Origin: Vibrio campbellii CAIM 519 = NBRC 15631 = ATCC 25920
Lineage (GTDB): Bacteria; Pseudomonadota; Gammaproteobacteria; Enterobacterales; Vibrionaceae
Length of the DNA stretch: 64,000 bases
Direction: 5' to 3'
Assembly: GCF_002163755.1 (NCBI RefSeq)
Contig: NZ_CP015863.1
Location: forward strand, 2,108,001 to 2,172,000
Shown: piece after piece, positions 44,113-52,261 of the stretch
Layout of the letters: every line of letters begins with the position of its first letter
How positions within the stretch are numbered: position 1 is the stretch's first letter
Program-made: the position numbers and the translations under genes
Notes under the pieces: generated by a model
Told to the model about the DNA's origin: nothing
Databases searched by the model: none
Seen by the model: only the letters and a program-made list of their open reading frames with translations

Positions 44113-45564
44113 GTGAAAATACGTATGTACGGTGACAATAATCAAGCGGCTTCTTCCTCAAACAAAGCCCAAAAGAGAAAAAGCGACCAGCTCAATACCA
44201 CGCAAAATCCTGAACCAGCTAAACGCAAGCGAGATGCTGAAAACAATGCGACATGGACCACCTTTAAACAGGACTGGTGGGCATACGTTAATAGCGGTGA
44301 ACTCGAGGTAAAAAACAAGCGGCCAGAAGCCCTAATTCGCTTTAACTATCGCTATGTCGTTAGCGATAACACGGGAGCACTTAAGTATGAGCCTGCCGTT
44401 GTCGATCAAATTCTCAACCGCAGTAGAGAGTTGGAGCGTGTTTACTATCGTCGTCAGATCAATGACCAGAGCCCGAGACAAACTCGACAACAAAGCCAGA
44501 ATGCCAGCTTACCTACGGCCTCCCACTTTGAGGAAAGAATTGCCCCGCAATCCTCCACTGGCACCGCTTTGATCGTTCCTTCAGTCGGCATGCCACAACA
44601 GTTTCTGATAAAAGAGAAGCTCCAAGAGCTGTATTGGTATACAGAAGGTACGAGTCGCCCCGTGTACTTGTTTGTGCATCAAAGTGAGCTAGCTCTATAC
44701 GATGAACAGATGGGAGCATACTTACGTGATGCGGGAGTTGGTCTCGTAGGCTGGGAATTCGAATCAGGAACGGTTGGATTTGGTGCGACAAGAAAAGCCG
44801 TTGTCGATTTTTGCAAACAAAATCAGTTCAAAAAAGTCACCATGATGGACTGCAATGTGTTGATGTCTGACATGGACCTAATCTCTGCAGCCGAGCAAGC
44901 CACATCGAAAGTCAAAGATGATACCACTCTGTATTTTTCACTCGGTTCAACCAGCGGAGACACTTACGAAAAAGGGTCAGAGGCACCGAAGAAAACCATG
45001 GTCGAGTCAGATAAAGTGAGAGGACGCCCTATCGAACAATTTACGATGCTAAACACCAATGTACTGTTTGACCCTGCGTTTATCTCCTCTTCAGAAGATA
45101 TCGATGTCTCCAACGATATGAAGTTCTTTGAAAGCATCAACAAAGATAAGTCCATTGAGTTTAAAGAGTTAAAGTTAAAACTGCAAGATGCACAAAAAAT
45201 CCAATACCCGAGAATTAACAAGCTACGCCTAAACGCTACTTCCGACATCTACAACGAAAAGTTTAAGGAACACCTGACTCAGATCGCCAATAAGGAAAAA
45301 GATCTCGTAGTCCAAGTCCAAACGGACATGGGGAAAGGTACAGAGCCAAAATTCCATAACGTGACCATACAAACACTGAGTGAGTTTATTGCACAAAAAC
45401 TAGGTAAAGATGCCCTTCGCATTCAATCTCTGATCATTGAAAAGATATTGGTGAAATACAAAAACATGAGTATCGGCAAAGGTTATAAATACACCCCTGA
45501 AGGGCTGGAAGAAACGCAAGCGGCACTTTTCCCGGAGAATGACAGCGCTGATAACAACCGCTAG
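44113..45564 (+). CDS. Large uncharacterised protein with a possible GT-A-like core and basic N-terminus
   Basis: A 483-residue protein starting at GTG 44113, or at ATG 44125 four codons later. Two lysine/arginine clusters (KAQKRKSDQL and PAKRKRDAENN, residues ~19-44) are spaced like a bipartite nuclear-localisation signal, though this pattern is common in disordered basic tails. The central region (residues ~150-320) includes GVGLVGWEFESGTVGFGATR and FKKVTMMDCNVLMSDMDLI. Its layout recalls GT-A glycosyltransferases: nucleotide-sugar side, then a D-x-N variant of the D-x-D metal motif at Asp246-Asn248. No signal peptide or membrane segment is seen. It is paired with the LysM-like gene 71 bp upstream. 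A host- or bacteria-directed effector is possible but not shown. Confidence 0.55.
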   Translation: MKIRMYGDNNQAASSSNKAQKRKSDQLNTTQNPEPAKRKRDAENNATWTTFKQDWWAYVNSGELEVKNKRPEALIRFNYRYVVSDNTGALKYEPAVVDQILNRSRELERVYYRRQINDQSPRQTRQQSQNASLPTASHFEERIAPQSSTGTALIVPSVGMPQQFLIKEKLQELYWYTEGTSRPVYLFVHQSELALYDEQMGAYLRDAGVGLVGWEFESGTVGFGATRKAVVDFCKQNQFKKVTMMDCNVLMSDMDLISAAEQATSKVKDDTTLYFSLGSTSGDTYEKGSEAPKKTMVESDKVRGRPIEQFTMLNTNVLFDPAFISSSEDIDVSNDMKFFESINKDKSIEFKELKLKLQDAQKIQYPRINKLRLNATSDIYNEKFKEHLTQIANKEKDLVVQVQTDMGKGTEPKFHNVTIQTLSEFIAQKLGKDALRIQSLIIEKILVKYKNMSIGKGYKYTPEGLEETQAALFPENDSADNNR

Positions 45565-45694
45565 GGCCAAACACGTCAAAAGACGAAAGCTCAGCACTCA
45601 AAAACTATGCGTCCCTTGGCACTCGATTGCCAAGGGAGCGAATTACAAAATAGGCGGGGAGAAAGGTAGGTGAAAATATATTTAATATAGATAG

Positions 45695-46171
45695 CTACAA
45701 ACGCTTTTCCATCAATAACAAATCCCATGCCTCCCCATCAAAAGAACGGGTTCCTGATTCGTGAGAAGTCACTTCGAACCCAAGAGATTCATAACAATTC
45801 TTGGCGACGGTGTTACGCACGAAGACTGCCAATGACAATACACCAGCCTGATGCTGAGTTTGAGATAGTACGATAAGTTGCGTTAGCATCACTTTCGCAA
45901 GGCCTTGCCCTCGAAACGCATCAGCAACAAAAACACGACAAATACGGAAATGGGCGTCCGATACTTTGAACAACTCAACATAACCCGCCTTCTTCCCATC
46001 GCAAACAAGGAGAAATGGAAACACTTCGGGTCTCGCACAATGGAGGCTGATTTGTTGATGATCCAGAGGATAATGAAAATTCGGCCCACCCCATTGGTAA
46101 TTCAATTTGTCTGAATCAATCCATTGAATCAGAGTCTCATAGTCTTCATGCTCAAACGCTCTCAGTTCCAT
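45695..46171 (-). CDS. GNAT-family N-acetyltransferase
   Basis: A 158-residue acetyltransferase. The acetyl-CoA-binding loop is RVFVADAFRGQGLAKVMLTQL (R/Q-x-x-G-x-A form), and the C-terminal part, VAKNCYESLGFEVTSHE, is also typical of GNAT. The substrate is unknown. It is preceded on the same strand by the isochorismatase-family gene, 40 bp away, and the two may be co-transcribed. Confidence 0.88.
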   Translation of the reverse strand: MELRAFEHEDYETLIQWIDSDKLNYQWGGPNFHYPLDHQQISLHCARPEVFPFLLVCDGKKAGYVELFKVSDAHFRICRVFVADAFRGQGLAKVMLTQLIVLSQTQHQAGVLSLAVFVRNTVAKNCYESLGFEVTSHESGTRSFDGEAWDLLLMEKRL

Positions 46172-46211
46172 CTTTACCTCTACCGTGATTGGCGTTCTAA
46201 TCCGTTATTCT

Positions 46212-46760
46212 CTACTTAATCAGCCCTAAGATCTCTTTAAACTCTGGTGCTCGGCAATCTTCTACCATTTCATACAAACACATCTCAACGCCTGTAAGGC
46301 CAACACAATTCGCAGTCAGTTTTGCCAGCGCTAACGCTTTGTTTGCTGGCGTTCGGGAAGAGACACAATCCGTCACCAGTTCCACTCGGTAGCCCATTTG
46401 ACGCAGCGACACCGCGGTTTGATACACGCAAATGTGCGCCTCGATACCACAAACTAGCCAAGTATCGACTTTGGCGTTTTCTACCGCGAGCTTGAATGTC
46501 GGTTCTTTGCAACCATCGAAAGTGTGTTTAGCGATCGGCAAATGGTCCTTCGCTAACACTTCGCGGATCGGCTCAACCGTTGGCCCCAAGCGTTCTGGGT
46601 TTTGTTCCAGCCATAGGATGGGCAAGTTAAGTGCTTTCGCTCCTTTGACTAATTTGGTGGTGCTTTCAATCAGTGCTTCGCTTTCGTGCATGAGCGTTGC
46701 CAAATTACCTTGCACATCGACAACAATCAGACCGGTGGAATTTTTCGATAACATTCTCAT
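46212..46760 (-). CDS. Isochorismatase-family hydrolase (YcaC-like)
   Basis: A 182-residue cysteine hydrolase. The catalytic triad of the family fits Asp in LIVVDVQGNLATLM, a Lys in the IAKHTFDGCKEP region, and the nucleophile Cys in VCGIEAHICVYQTA. Members hydrolyse small amides or act on unknown substrates; true isochorismatase activity is not implied. The start could be the first or third codon (MRMLS); GAGATGAGA upstream serves either. The two 131-bp repeats begin 66 bp upstream. Confidence 0.9.
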   Translation of the reverse strand: MRMLSKNSTGLIVVDVQGNLATLMHESEALIESTTKLVKGAKALNLPILWLEQNPERLGPTVEPIREVLAKDHLPIAKHTFDGCKEPTFKLAVENAKVDTWLVCGIEAHICVYQTAVSLRQMGYRVELVTDCVSSRTPANKALALAKLTANCVGLTGVEMCLYEMVEDCRAPEFKEILGLIK

Positions 46761-46825
46761 CTCCTATGAGCCGCTTGAAGGTGAATATACTCAAGCGTTT
46801 GAATAAAGAGAATGTACCACCGTCC

Positions 46826-46956
46826 GTCATCCTGAACAACGAGGAACGAGGTGATTCAGGATCTACCCACAAAGTGCTGTTAAGGTCTGAGGTTATCGCC
46901 ATTTCCCAGCGAGAGGTGAGCAGATCCCTAGTCTCGTCTAGACTCGCTGGAATGAC
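46826..46956. repeat. 131-bp intergenic repeat, copy 1
   Basis: It runs from GTCATCCTGAA to CTGGAATGAC, with short terminal inverted repeats GTCATYC. Internal complementary stretches (ATCCTGAA / TTCAGGAT; CCAGCGAG / CTCGCTGG) would fold each half into a hairpin. Copy 2 has the same length and about three quarters of the bases. The form is that of a small non-autonomous mobile element or an ERIC-like intergenic repeat. Confidence 0.8.
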
Positions 46957-47015
46957 CCAACTTTGGATACATACCACATATAAGAACATCGTGAGCAACG
47001 TATCTACCAACGTAC

Positions 47016-47146
47016 GTCATCCTGAACAACGAGGGAGGAGGTGATTCAGGATCTACTCACCGAGAGCTGTGAAGTTCGGAAGTTAGAACCATGCCCCAGC
47101 GAGTTGTTAGTAGATTCCTAGTCTCGTCTAGACTCGCTGGAAAGAC
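47016..47146. repeat. 131-bp intergenic repeat, copy 2
   Basis: Same orientation as copy 1 and exactly the same length, separated from it by 59 bp. The ends are best conserved (GTCATCCTGAACAACGAGG at the left, CCTAGTCTCGTCTAGACTCG near the right); the centre differs. The right end has one change (AAGAC for ATGAC). The matching ACC-ACGT-like flank to the left of both copies suggests a tandem duplication that included flanking sequence. Confidence 0.8.
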
Positions 47147-47184
47147 CCTGTTTTAAGCCTCCGTATCGAAGATCAATTTCGATA

Positions 47185-48213
47185 CTAGCCCGCCAACTCT
47201 TTACGGATAATCTCTGCGCCAGCGCTGAGTGCATTAAGCTTAGCAGTTGAAACTTCACGAGAGAGAGGCGCCATGCCGCAGTTGGTGCATGGGTAAAGTT
47301 TGTCGGCATCGACGTACTTAAGTGCTTCGCGCAGTGTTTCTGCAACTTCTTCTGGTGTTTCAATCTCGTTGGTTGCCACATCAATTGCGCCAACCATCAC
47401 CTTCTTGCCGCGAATCAGTTCTAGTAGTTCGATAGGCACGCGCGAGTTGTGACACTCAAGTGAGATGATATCGATATTGGATTTCTGCAACTTCGGGAAT
47501 ACCTCTTCGTACTGTCGCCACTCAGAGCCCAGCGTCTTCTTCCAATCCGTGTTGGCTTTGATGCCGTAGCCATAGCAGATATGCACTGCGGTTTCGCACT
47601 TTAGCCCTTCAATGGCGCGCTCTAAACACGCGATGCCCCACTCGTTCACATCATCAAAGAACACATTAAATGCGGGCTCATCAAATTGGATAATGTCGAC
47701 GCCTGCCGCTTCAAGCTCTTTAGCTTCTTGGTTAAGGATCTTTGCGAATTCCCAAGCCAGTTTTTTTCGGCTACCGTAGTGATCATCATACAGCGTATCG
47801 ATCATCGTCATTGGCCCCGGAAGCGCCCATTTGATCGGCTGTTTGGTTTGCTGACGCAAGAACTTCGCATCTTCCACAAACACAGGTTTAGTTCGGCTCA
47901 CAGGGCCAAACACCGTCGGTACACTCGCGTCATAGCGATTACGAATGGTCACGGTTTTGCGGTTCTCGAAGTCTACGCCACTAAGGTGTTCAATAAAGGT
48001 CGTCACAAAGTGTTGGCGAGTTTGTTCTCCATCGCTGACAATATCGACCCCTGCCAGTTCTTGCACTTGTAAAGAAACACGCAGCGCATCGCGTTTGCCA
48101 TCAATTAGCTCTTCGCCTTGCAGTTTCCACGGTGACCAAAGCGTCTCTGGTTGAGCAAGCCAAGAAGGCTTAGGTAAGCTGCCCGCCGTTGAAGTTGGTA
48201 ATAGTGTTTTCAT
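47185..48213 (-). CDS. mesD: Folate-independent (core-MetE type) methionine synthase MesD
   Basis: A 342-residue protein corresponding to the C-terminal catalytic barrel of MetE without the N-terminal folate-binding half. Zinc-site elements are visible: HICYGYG (His and Cys), SLECHNSR (Glu) and CTNCGMAPL (Cys), with IIQFDEPAFN in the substrate site. N-terminal LLPTSTAGSLPKPSWLAQPE and the adjacent DUF1852 gene are the marks of the MesD class, described as needing MesX and not using methyltetrahydrofolate. The start at 48213 is 7 bp after GAAGGG; an ATG two codons earlier (48219) is too close to that site. mesX ends 30 bp upstream, so the two form an operon. With metE truncated in this window, MesD is a plausible working methionine synthase. 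Confidence 0.88.
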   Translation of the reverse strand: MKTLLPTSTAGSLPKPSWLAQPETLWSPWKLQGEELIDGKRDALRVSLQVQELAGVDIVSDGEQTRQHFVTTFIEHLSGVDFENRKTVTIRNRYDASVPTVFGPVSRTKPVFVEDAKFLRQQTKQPIKWALPGPMTMIDTLYDDHYGSRKKLAWEFAKILNQEAKELEAAGVDIIQFDEPAFNVFFDDVNEWGIACLERAIEGLKCETAVHICYGYGIKANTDWKKTLGSEWRQYEEVFPKLQKSNIDIISLECHNSRVPIELLELIRGKKVMVGAIDVATNEIETPEEVAETLREALKYVDADKLYPCTNCGMAPLSREVSTAKLNALSAGAEIIRKELAG

Positions 48214-48243
48214 CGTCATTCCCTTCTAGATTATCGTTTTCGA

Positions 48244-49218
48244 TTACGCGTAATTTGCTGACCATTGCTCAAGGATCGCTTGATAAGGTTTGATGAAGTG
48301 CTCCTCAGCAAACTTCCCTTGCTCTTTCGAAAGCTGGCTGCGCTCTTCGCGGTCATAAACGATTTGGGTTAACGAGTGATCGAGATTCTTCAAGTTCGGT
48401 TGGTAACACTGGCCGGCTACCGCGTTCGCGTTGTAAATCTCTGGGCGGTAAATTTTTTGGAACGTCTCCATGGTACTGATTGTGCTGATCAGCTCTAGGT
48501 TCGAGTAGTCATTCAACAAGTCACCGAAGAAGTAAAACGCCAACGGAGCAACACTGTTTGGCGGCATAAAGTAGCGCACTTGCAAGCCCATCTTTTTGAA
48601 GTACTGCTCAGTCAGTGACGATTCGTTTGGCTGGTATTCAAAACCCAACACAGGATGCTGGTTGTCAGTACGGCGGTAAATCTTGTTGTCCGATACACTC
48701 AAGCAAATCACTGGCGGCTTTTGGAAATGTTGTTGGTACGATTCCGACTTCACGAACGCTTTAAACAGCTTGCCGTGCAACTCACCAAAATCAGCAGGAA
48801 TACTAAATTGAGGCTGGTCTTTATTGTGGTCTAGAAGCAGAACGCTAAAGTCGTAATCACGCACATAAGAAGAGAAGTTGTTACCGACAATACCTTCGAT
48901 ACGTTCATTGGTTTTGCGGTCAACAATGTTGGTTTTAAGCACTTCGATAGAAGGGAACGCTTCACCACTGCCTTGAATATCCATATCCACAGAGATGATT
49001 TCCAACTCGACACTGTAACGATCGCCATTTGGGTTATCCCAATGTGCCAAGGCATTAAAACGATTGTCGATCATACGCAGTGCATTACGAAGGTTATTTT
49101 GGCGGCTGTCACCACGAGCTAAGTTGGCAAAGTTGGTCGTGATGCGCGTGCTGTCTGATGGTTGGTAATTCTCATCAAAACGGATGCTCTTAATAGCAAA
49201 GTTGAAATCGTTATTCAT
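48244..49218 (-). CDS. mesX: MesX (DUF1852), partner of methionine synthase MesD
   Basis: A 324-residue protein of the DUF1852 family: FAIKSIRFDENYQPSDSTRITTNFANLARG near the start, YSVELEIISVDMDIQG, and VPLAFYFFGDLLNDYSNLELISTISTMETFQ-like stretches. DUF1852 proteins are found beside MesD and are required for its activity in the cases studied; the biochemical role is unresolved. It is the first gene of the mesX-mesD operon, with AAAGGAT 12 bp before the ATG. Two near-consensus MetR sites lie 85 and 107 bp upstream. Confidence 0.87.
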   Translation of the reverse strand: MNNDFNFAIKSIRFDENYQPSDSTRITTNFANLARGDSRQNNLRNALRMIDNRFNALAHWDNPNGDRYSVELEIISVDMDIQGSGEAFPSIEVLKTNIVDRKTNERIEGIVGNNFSSYVRDYDFSVLLLDHNKDQPQFSIPADFGELHGKLFKAFVKSESYQQHFQKPPVICLSVSDNKIYRRTDNQHPVLGFEYQPNESSLTEQYFKKMGLQVRYFMPPNSVAPLAFYFFGDLLNDYSNLELISTISTMETFQKIYRPEIYNANAVAGQCYQPNLKNLDHSLTQIVYDREERSQLSKEQGKFAEEHFIKPYQAILEQWSANYA

Positions 49219-49665
49219 AATGAATTGGTATCCTTTCCCTTGATAAAAGCTAACGAATGTCTAGCGACTTTTTTTATACCTTCTAGAAAGTTGTAACGAC
49301 ATTGGAAATGCTTCACATTGAGTATGAGAGAAATTCATATTCTGCGAATGCTATGGGGGAATCAGGGAGCAGAGAAGCAGGTTGAGCCTGAAGGCGGAGG
49401 AAGTTAGAAAGTATATTAATTAACGAAACCAGTTGTGAAGGTAAATTTGATACCATCAGGGATGGCCGTACGCTTTATCTTTTTTATTAAGATGGTAACA
49501 ATGAACATTAGACTTAAGACCAACGATGAAAACTAGCAAATATAGTTTAAATTTTTACAGCAGTATAAGTGTCTTTAGTTAGCAATCCGTTAGAGATGCT
49601 TATGCGGTAAATCTTACCTGAATTTGAAAAAACGATAATCCTAAACGCCGTTGGCCTATTAAAAA
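49219..49665. other. Upstream region of mesX
   Basis: A 447-bp region without coding frames. It holds the two MetR-like sites (49303-49337). From about 49400 rightwards it becomes clearly more AT-rich, marking the left edge of the next accessory block. Confidence 0.5.
49303..49337. promoter_or_regulatory. Pair of MetR-like sites upstream of mesX
   Basis: TGGA-AATGC-TTCA (49303-49315) and TGAG-AGAAA-TTCA (49325-49337) each match TGAA-N5-TTCA at 7 of 8 fixed bases, with T or A in the centre. Their starts are 22 bp apart, about two helical turns, so both would face the same side of the DNA. The position suits an activator of mesX-mesD. Confidence 0.5.
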
Positions 49666-50007
49666 TCAGTTGCCACTGCGCTCTGAGAGACTTTCGATAG
49701 CAATGTCTGAATCTTTGTGTGCGTAGAAATCTACGCGAAAGCTTGTATCCTCTGTCATGAACTCGACTTTATGCCAATACTCTGGAGGCGCGATTACCGA
49801 CTCTCCTTTAACGATCACTATTTCCTGTTCCACATCACCTCTTCTTCCACTGAAACCGTAGAACTTTAAAGAACCATTGATAACATTAATCTTACCAAAA
49901 ACCCCCTCCCTTGTATTATGCAAGTGGAGGAACATTTTAGGAATGTTGTCAGTATTGAATGTTGGAGTCGATTTATAGTTAACATAACTTTCAGGAATAA
50001 CGGACAT
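49666..50007 (-). CDS. DUF1971 (TehB/YeaR-like cupin) protein
   Basis: A 113-residue cupin-like protein with the DUF1971 pattern: a TPTFNTDNIPKMFLHLHNTREGVFGKINVI start, then VIAPPEYWHKVEFM containing the conserved Glu/His region. Relatives occur as YeaR and as the N-terminal part of tellurite-resistance TehB. Function is not well defined, though links to nitrate/nitrite and oxyanion stress are known. It is AT-rich and lies at the left edge of the 49-57 kb accessory block. Its ribosome site is weak (GCGAGGGTTATTT). Confidence 0.8.
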   Translation of the reverse strand: MSVIPESYVNYKSTPTFNTDNIPKMFLHLHNTREGVFGKINVINGSLKFYGFSGRRGDVEQEIVIVKGESVIAPPEYWHKVEFMTEDTSFRVDFYAHKDSDIAIESLSERSGN

Positions 50008-50752
50008 AAATAACCCTCGCTGTAAAAATTCAATTGATAATGACTAAAAATACGCCTGCACATGAAAATTACAAGTAAAATATTTAAACTTAAACCATAA
50101 ATTCTTTGTGCTTAATAGCGATAAAAAGAGCAACATCCTGTGAAACAAAATAGTGATTTTACAGAAAAACATCATAATAAAAGCCATGAAAAATAAGGTT
50201 TTTTTCGTGAAGCCACGCATAGTGCATATATCCTTGCTGTATTAATCGAGAATAGTGTTAGACGAAAAGTCATTCACACAGAAAATATAAGCACGAGAAC
50301 AAGTCAATTACTTTTATCAATTGAGCCTTACTCGCGTCCCCGAACAACAAGGCTTTGAACCTATAAGAATAAGATATCTGACAAAGTTTCATATAAGCCT
50401 TATAAGTAACTGTCTTAAATCACCCTTAATAATTGACTAAAAAACACCCAAACCATGCATGTAATTCCACATAATTAGTATGACAATATACCCTGAAGTC
50501 ATCCAAAACTGGTTCTTTATATTTACAAGGGAAAGACGTATTTAATAGGCTCATTTCAAAAACGGCGAAGAACAAAGCGCATTTTAAACAATACAAATAG
50601 CAACATGGGTCAGGATTTTAATTTTACCAAGGTTTATAATTCAATCACAAAAGGAATGGTTAATTCTTTAATATTAGTTCTTATTGTGACAACAGTAAGG
50701 GGATGTAAATTAAAGAGACCAAAAGCAACATTTAAACTATAAAGGCAGACAA
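50008..50752. other. Long non-coding gap before the MATE exporter gene
   Basis: These 745 bp are AT-rich and lack a coding frame longer than about 20 codons with a ribosome site. The right end must carry the promoter for the exporter. No repeat, tRNA or attachment site was identified. Confidence 0.55.
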
Positions 50753-52090
50753 TTGAAAGACTTTACACAGGGTAGTTTGCATAAACACATTTTAATAATG
50801 GCAATTCCTATTGCAATCAACATGATTTTTCAGACATTAACAAACTTAGTTGATGTTTATTTTGTAGGGAAACTTGGCGGCTCTGCGCTGGCAGGCGTCG
50901 CAACATCAGGAAATATATCCTTTATAAATATGCTGATAACTCAGACGCTATTTACGGGTTTAGTGACTATTGTATCTCATGCTGTTGGTCGTAAAGATTT
51001 CGAAGATGCCAACAAAATCTATAGCCATGGTATATTTTACGGGTTGATATTTTCTATAATTGTTCTAATCGCTGGCGAGCTTTTTATTGACAGTTACCTT
51101 AGCAGTGTGGTTGATGATAGAGAAACATACTTAAGAGCCAAGGATTATTTGACTTGGTTTATTCCTTTTTTATCGTTACAGGTAATCTACACATCCCTAG
51201 TAGCTCCAATGTACGCTATAGGTTTAGCAAAACCATTCCTATATATTAATATAATTTCTCAGCTATTTAATGTCTGCCTTACACCAATATTTATTAATGG
51301 AATCAAAAACTACATACCAGGAATGGGAGTTTCGGGAGCTTCTCTAGCCAGTTTTTTATCAGGTGTAAGCGCTTTGCTTCTAGCCTTGTATTACTCAACC
51401 TTTAGACTGAAGAGCCTTAAGATAGATTTGAAATTAATAAGGTCAAATTGGGATGTATTTAGACGTATTTTTAAGGTGGGCTTTCCGTCAGGTATTACCT
51501 TTCTGATTTACTTTATTACGACAGGAGCTATATATTGGGCATTAAATCTCATTGGTGCGCTTCAACAGGCAGGGTTCGGTCTTGGTAGTAAAATTGGTGA
51601 GTCCATCTTACTTCCAGCCATGGCTATTGCTTTTGCATGTCCATCTATAGCTGGCCAGAATTATGCTGCTGGGAAACATGATCGAGTAAAAAAAACATTT
51701 GTAATTACATTGATGATGTCGACAATTTTACTTTCGATTTCTTCGATAATATGCTTTATCTTCCCCTCTTGGCTCCCAAAGTATTTTAGCAATGACTTAT
51801 CTGTAATATCAGCATCTTCTTCTTACTTGCAATATGTTGGATTGAGCTTCCCAATACTAGGGTTAATATTCACTATGAACGGTATGTTTCAAGCTTTAGG
51901 AAATACTATTCCAACTTTAATAAGCGCAGCAATCCGTATGGTAGTGTTGATAGGTCTTATTTATTACTTTAGTAATCAGCCGTACTTTAATGAAAATATA
52001 ATTTGGTTACTGTTAGTTTTATGTTCGTTATTACAGTCTGTGATTTCGTATGTTTTACTAAGAAAAGCCTTCACAAAAAAGATCAAATGA
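50753..52090 (+). CDS. MATE-family multidrug efflux transporter
   Basis: A 445-residue inner-membrane protein with 12 predicted membrane segments in two related halves. MATE features include the N-terminal IAINMIFQTLTNLVDVYFVGKLGGSALAGVA and the second-half GFGLGSKIGESILLPAMAIAFACPSIAGQNYAAGK. MATE pumps export cationic drugs or metabolites using sodium or protons. Initiation is at TTG (KDFTQGS follows), with AAAGG 8 bp upstream. An AraC-type regulator with a drug-binding-like domain lies 171 bp downstream, and a divergent-strand acyltransferase is next; the set resembles a drug-response cassette. Confidence 0.9.
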   Translation: MKDFTQGSLHKHILIMAIPIAINMIFQTLTNLVDVYFVGKLGGSALAGVATSGNISFINMLITQTLFTGLVTIVSHAVGRKDFEDANKIYSHGIFYGLIFSIIVLIAGELFIDSYLSSVVDDRETYLRAKDYLTWFIPFLSLQVIYTSLVAPMYAIGLAKPFLYINIISQLFNVCLTPIFINGIKNYIPGMGVSGASLASFLSGVSALLLALYYSTFRLKSLKIDLKLIRSNWDVFRRIFKVGFPSGITFLIYFITTGAIYWALNLIGALQQAGFGLGSKIGESILLPAMAIAFACPSIAGQNYAAGKHDRVKKTFVITLMMSTILLSISSIICFIFPSWLPKYFSNDLSVISASSSYLQYVGLSFPILGLIFTMNGMFQALGNTIPTLISAAIRMVVLIGLIYYFSNQPYFNENIIWLLLVLCSLLQSVISYVLLRKAFTKKIK

Positions 52091-52218
52091 GCATACTAAA
52101 AATCACAGATTAAAAATAAAATAGTTTTATAAAAATTAATCATCATTAATTTTAACAAAGATTAATAATTAAAAATGAAACCAAAATGTAAAAATTTCAT
52201 TTTAACTGGTGAATTTAT

Positions 52219-52226
52219 GTTATAAT
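52219..52226 (+). promoter_or_regulatory. Extended -10 promoter of the AraC-type regulator gene
   Basis: TG-T-TATAAT ends 36 bp before the GTG start at 52262. No good -35 is seen, consistent with an extended -10 promoter. Confidence 0.45.
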
Positions 52227-52261
52227 TAGTGATGATAAAAATTAGTATCAGAAGGAATTAC

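Noticed and set aside
44150..44250. Bipartite nuclear-localisation signal in the 483-residue protein as proof of a host effector
   Set aside because: Basic clusters in disordered tails are common; the pattern alone is not evidence of nuclear targeting.
46826..47146. CRISPR array
   Set aside because: There are only two 131-bp copies with one 59-bp gap, and no cas genes; the size and form fit an intergenic repeat.
49219..49300. MetJ boxes upstream of mesX (GAATGTCTAGCGACTT)
   Set aside because: Only 5 of 8 and about 3 of 8 matches to AGACGTCT, which is no better than expected by chance.
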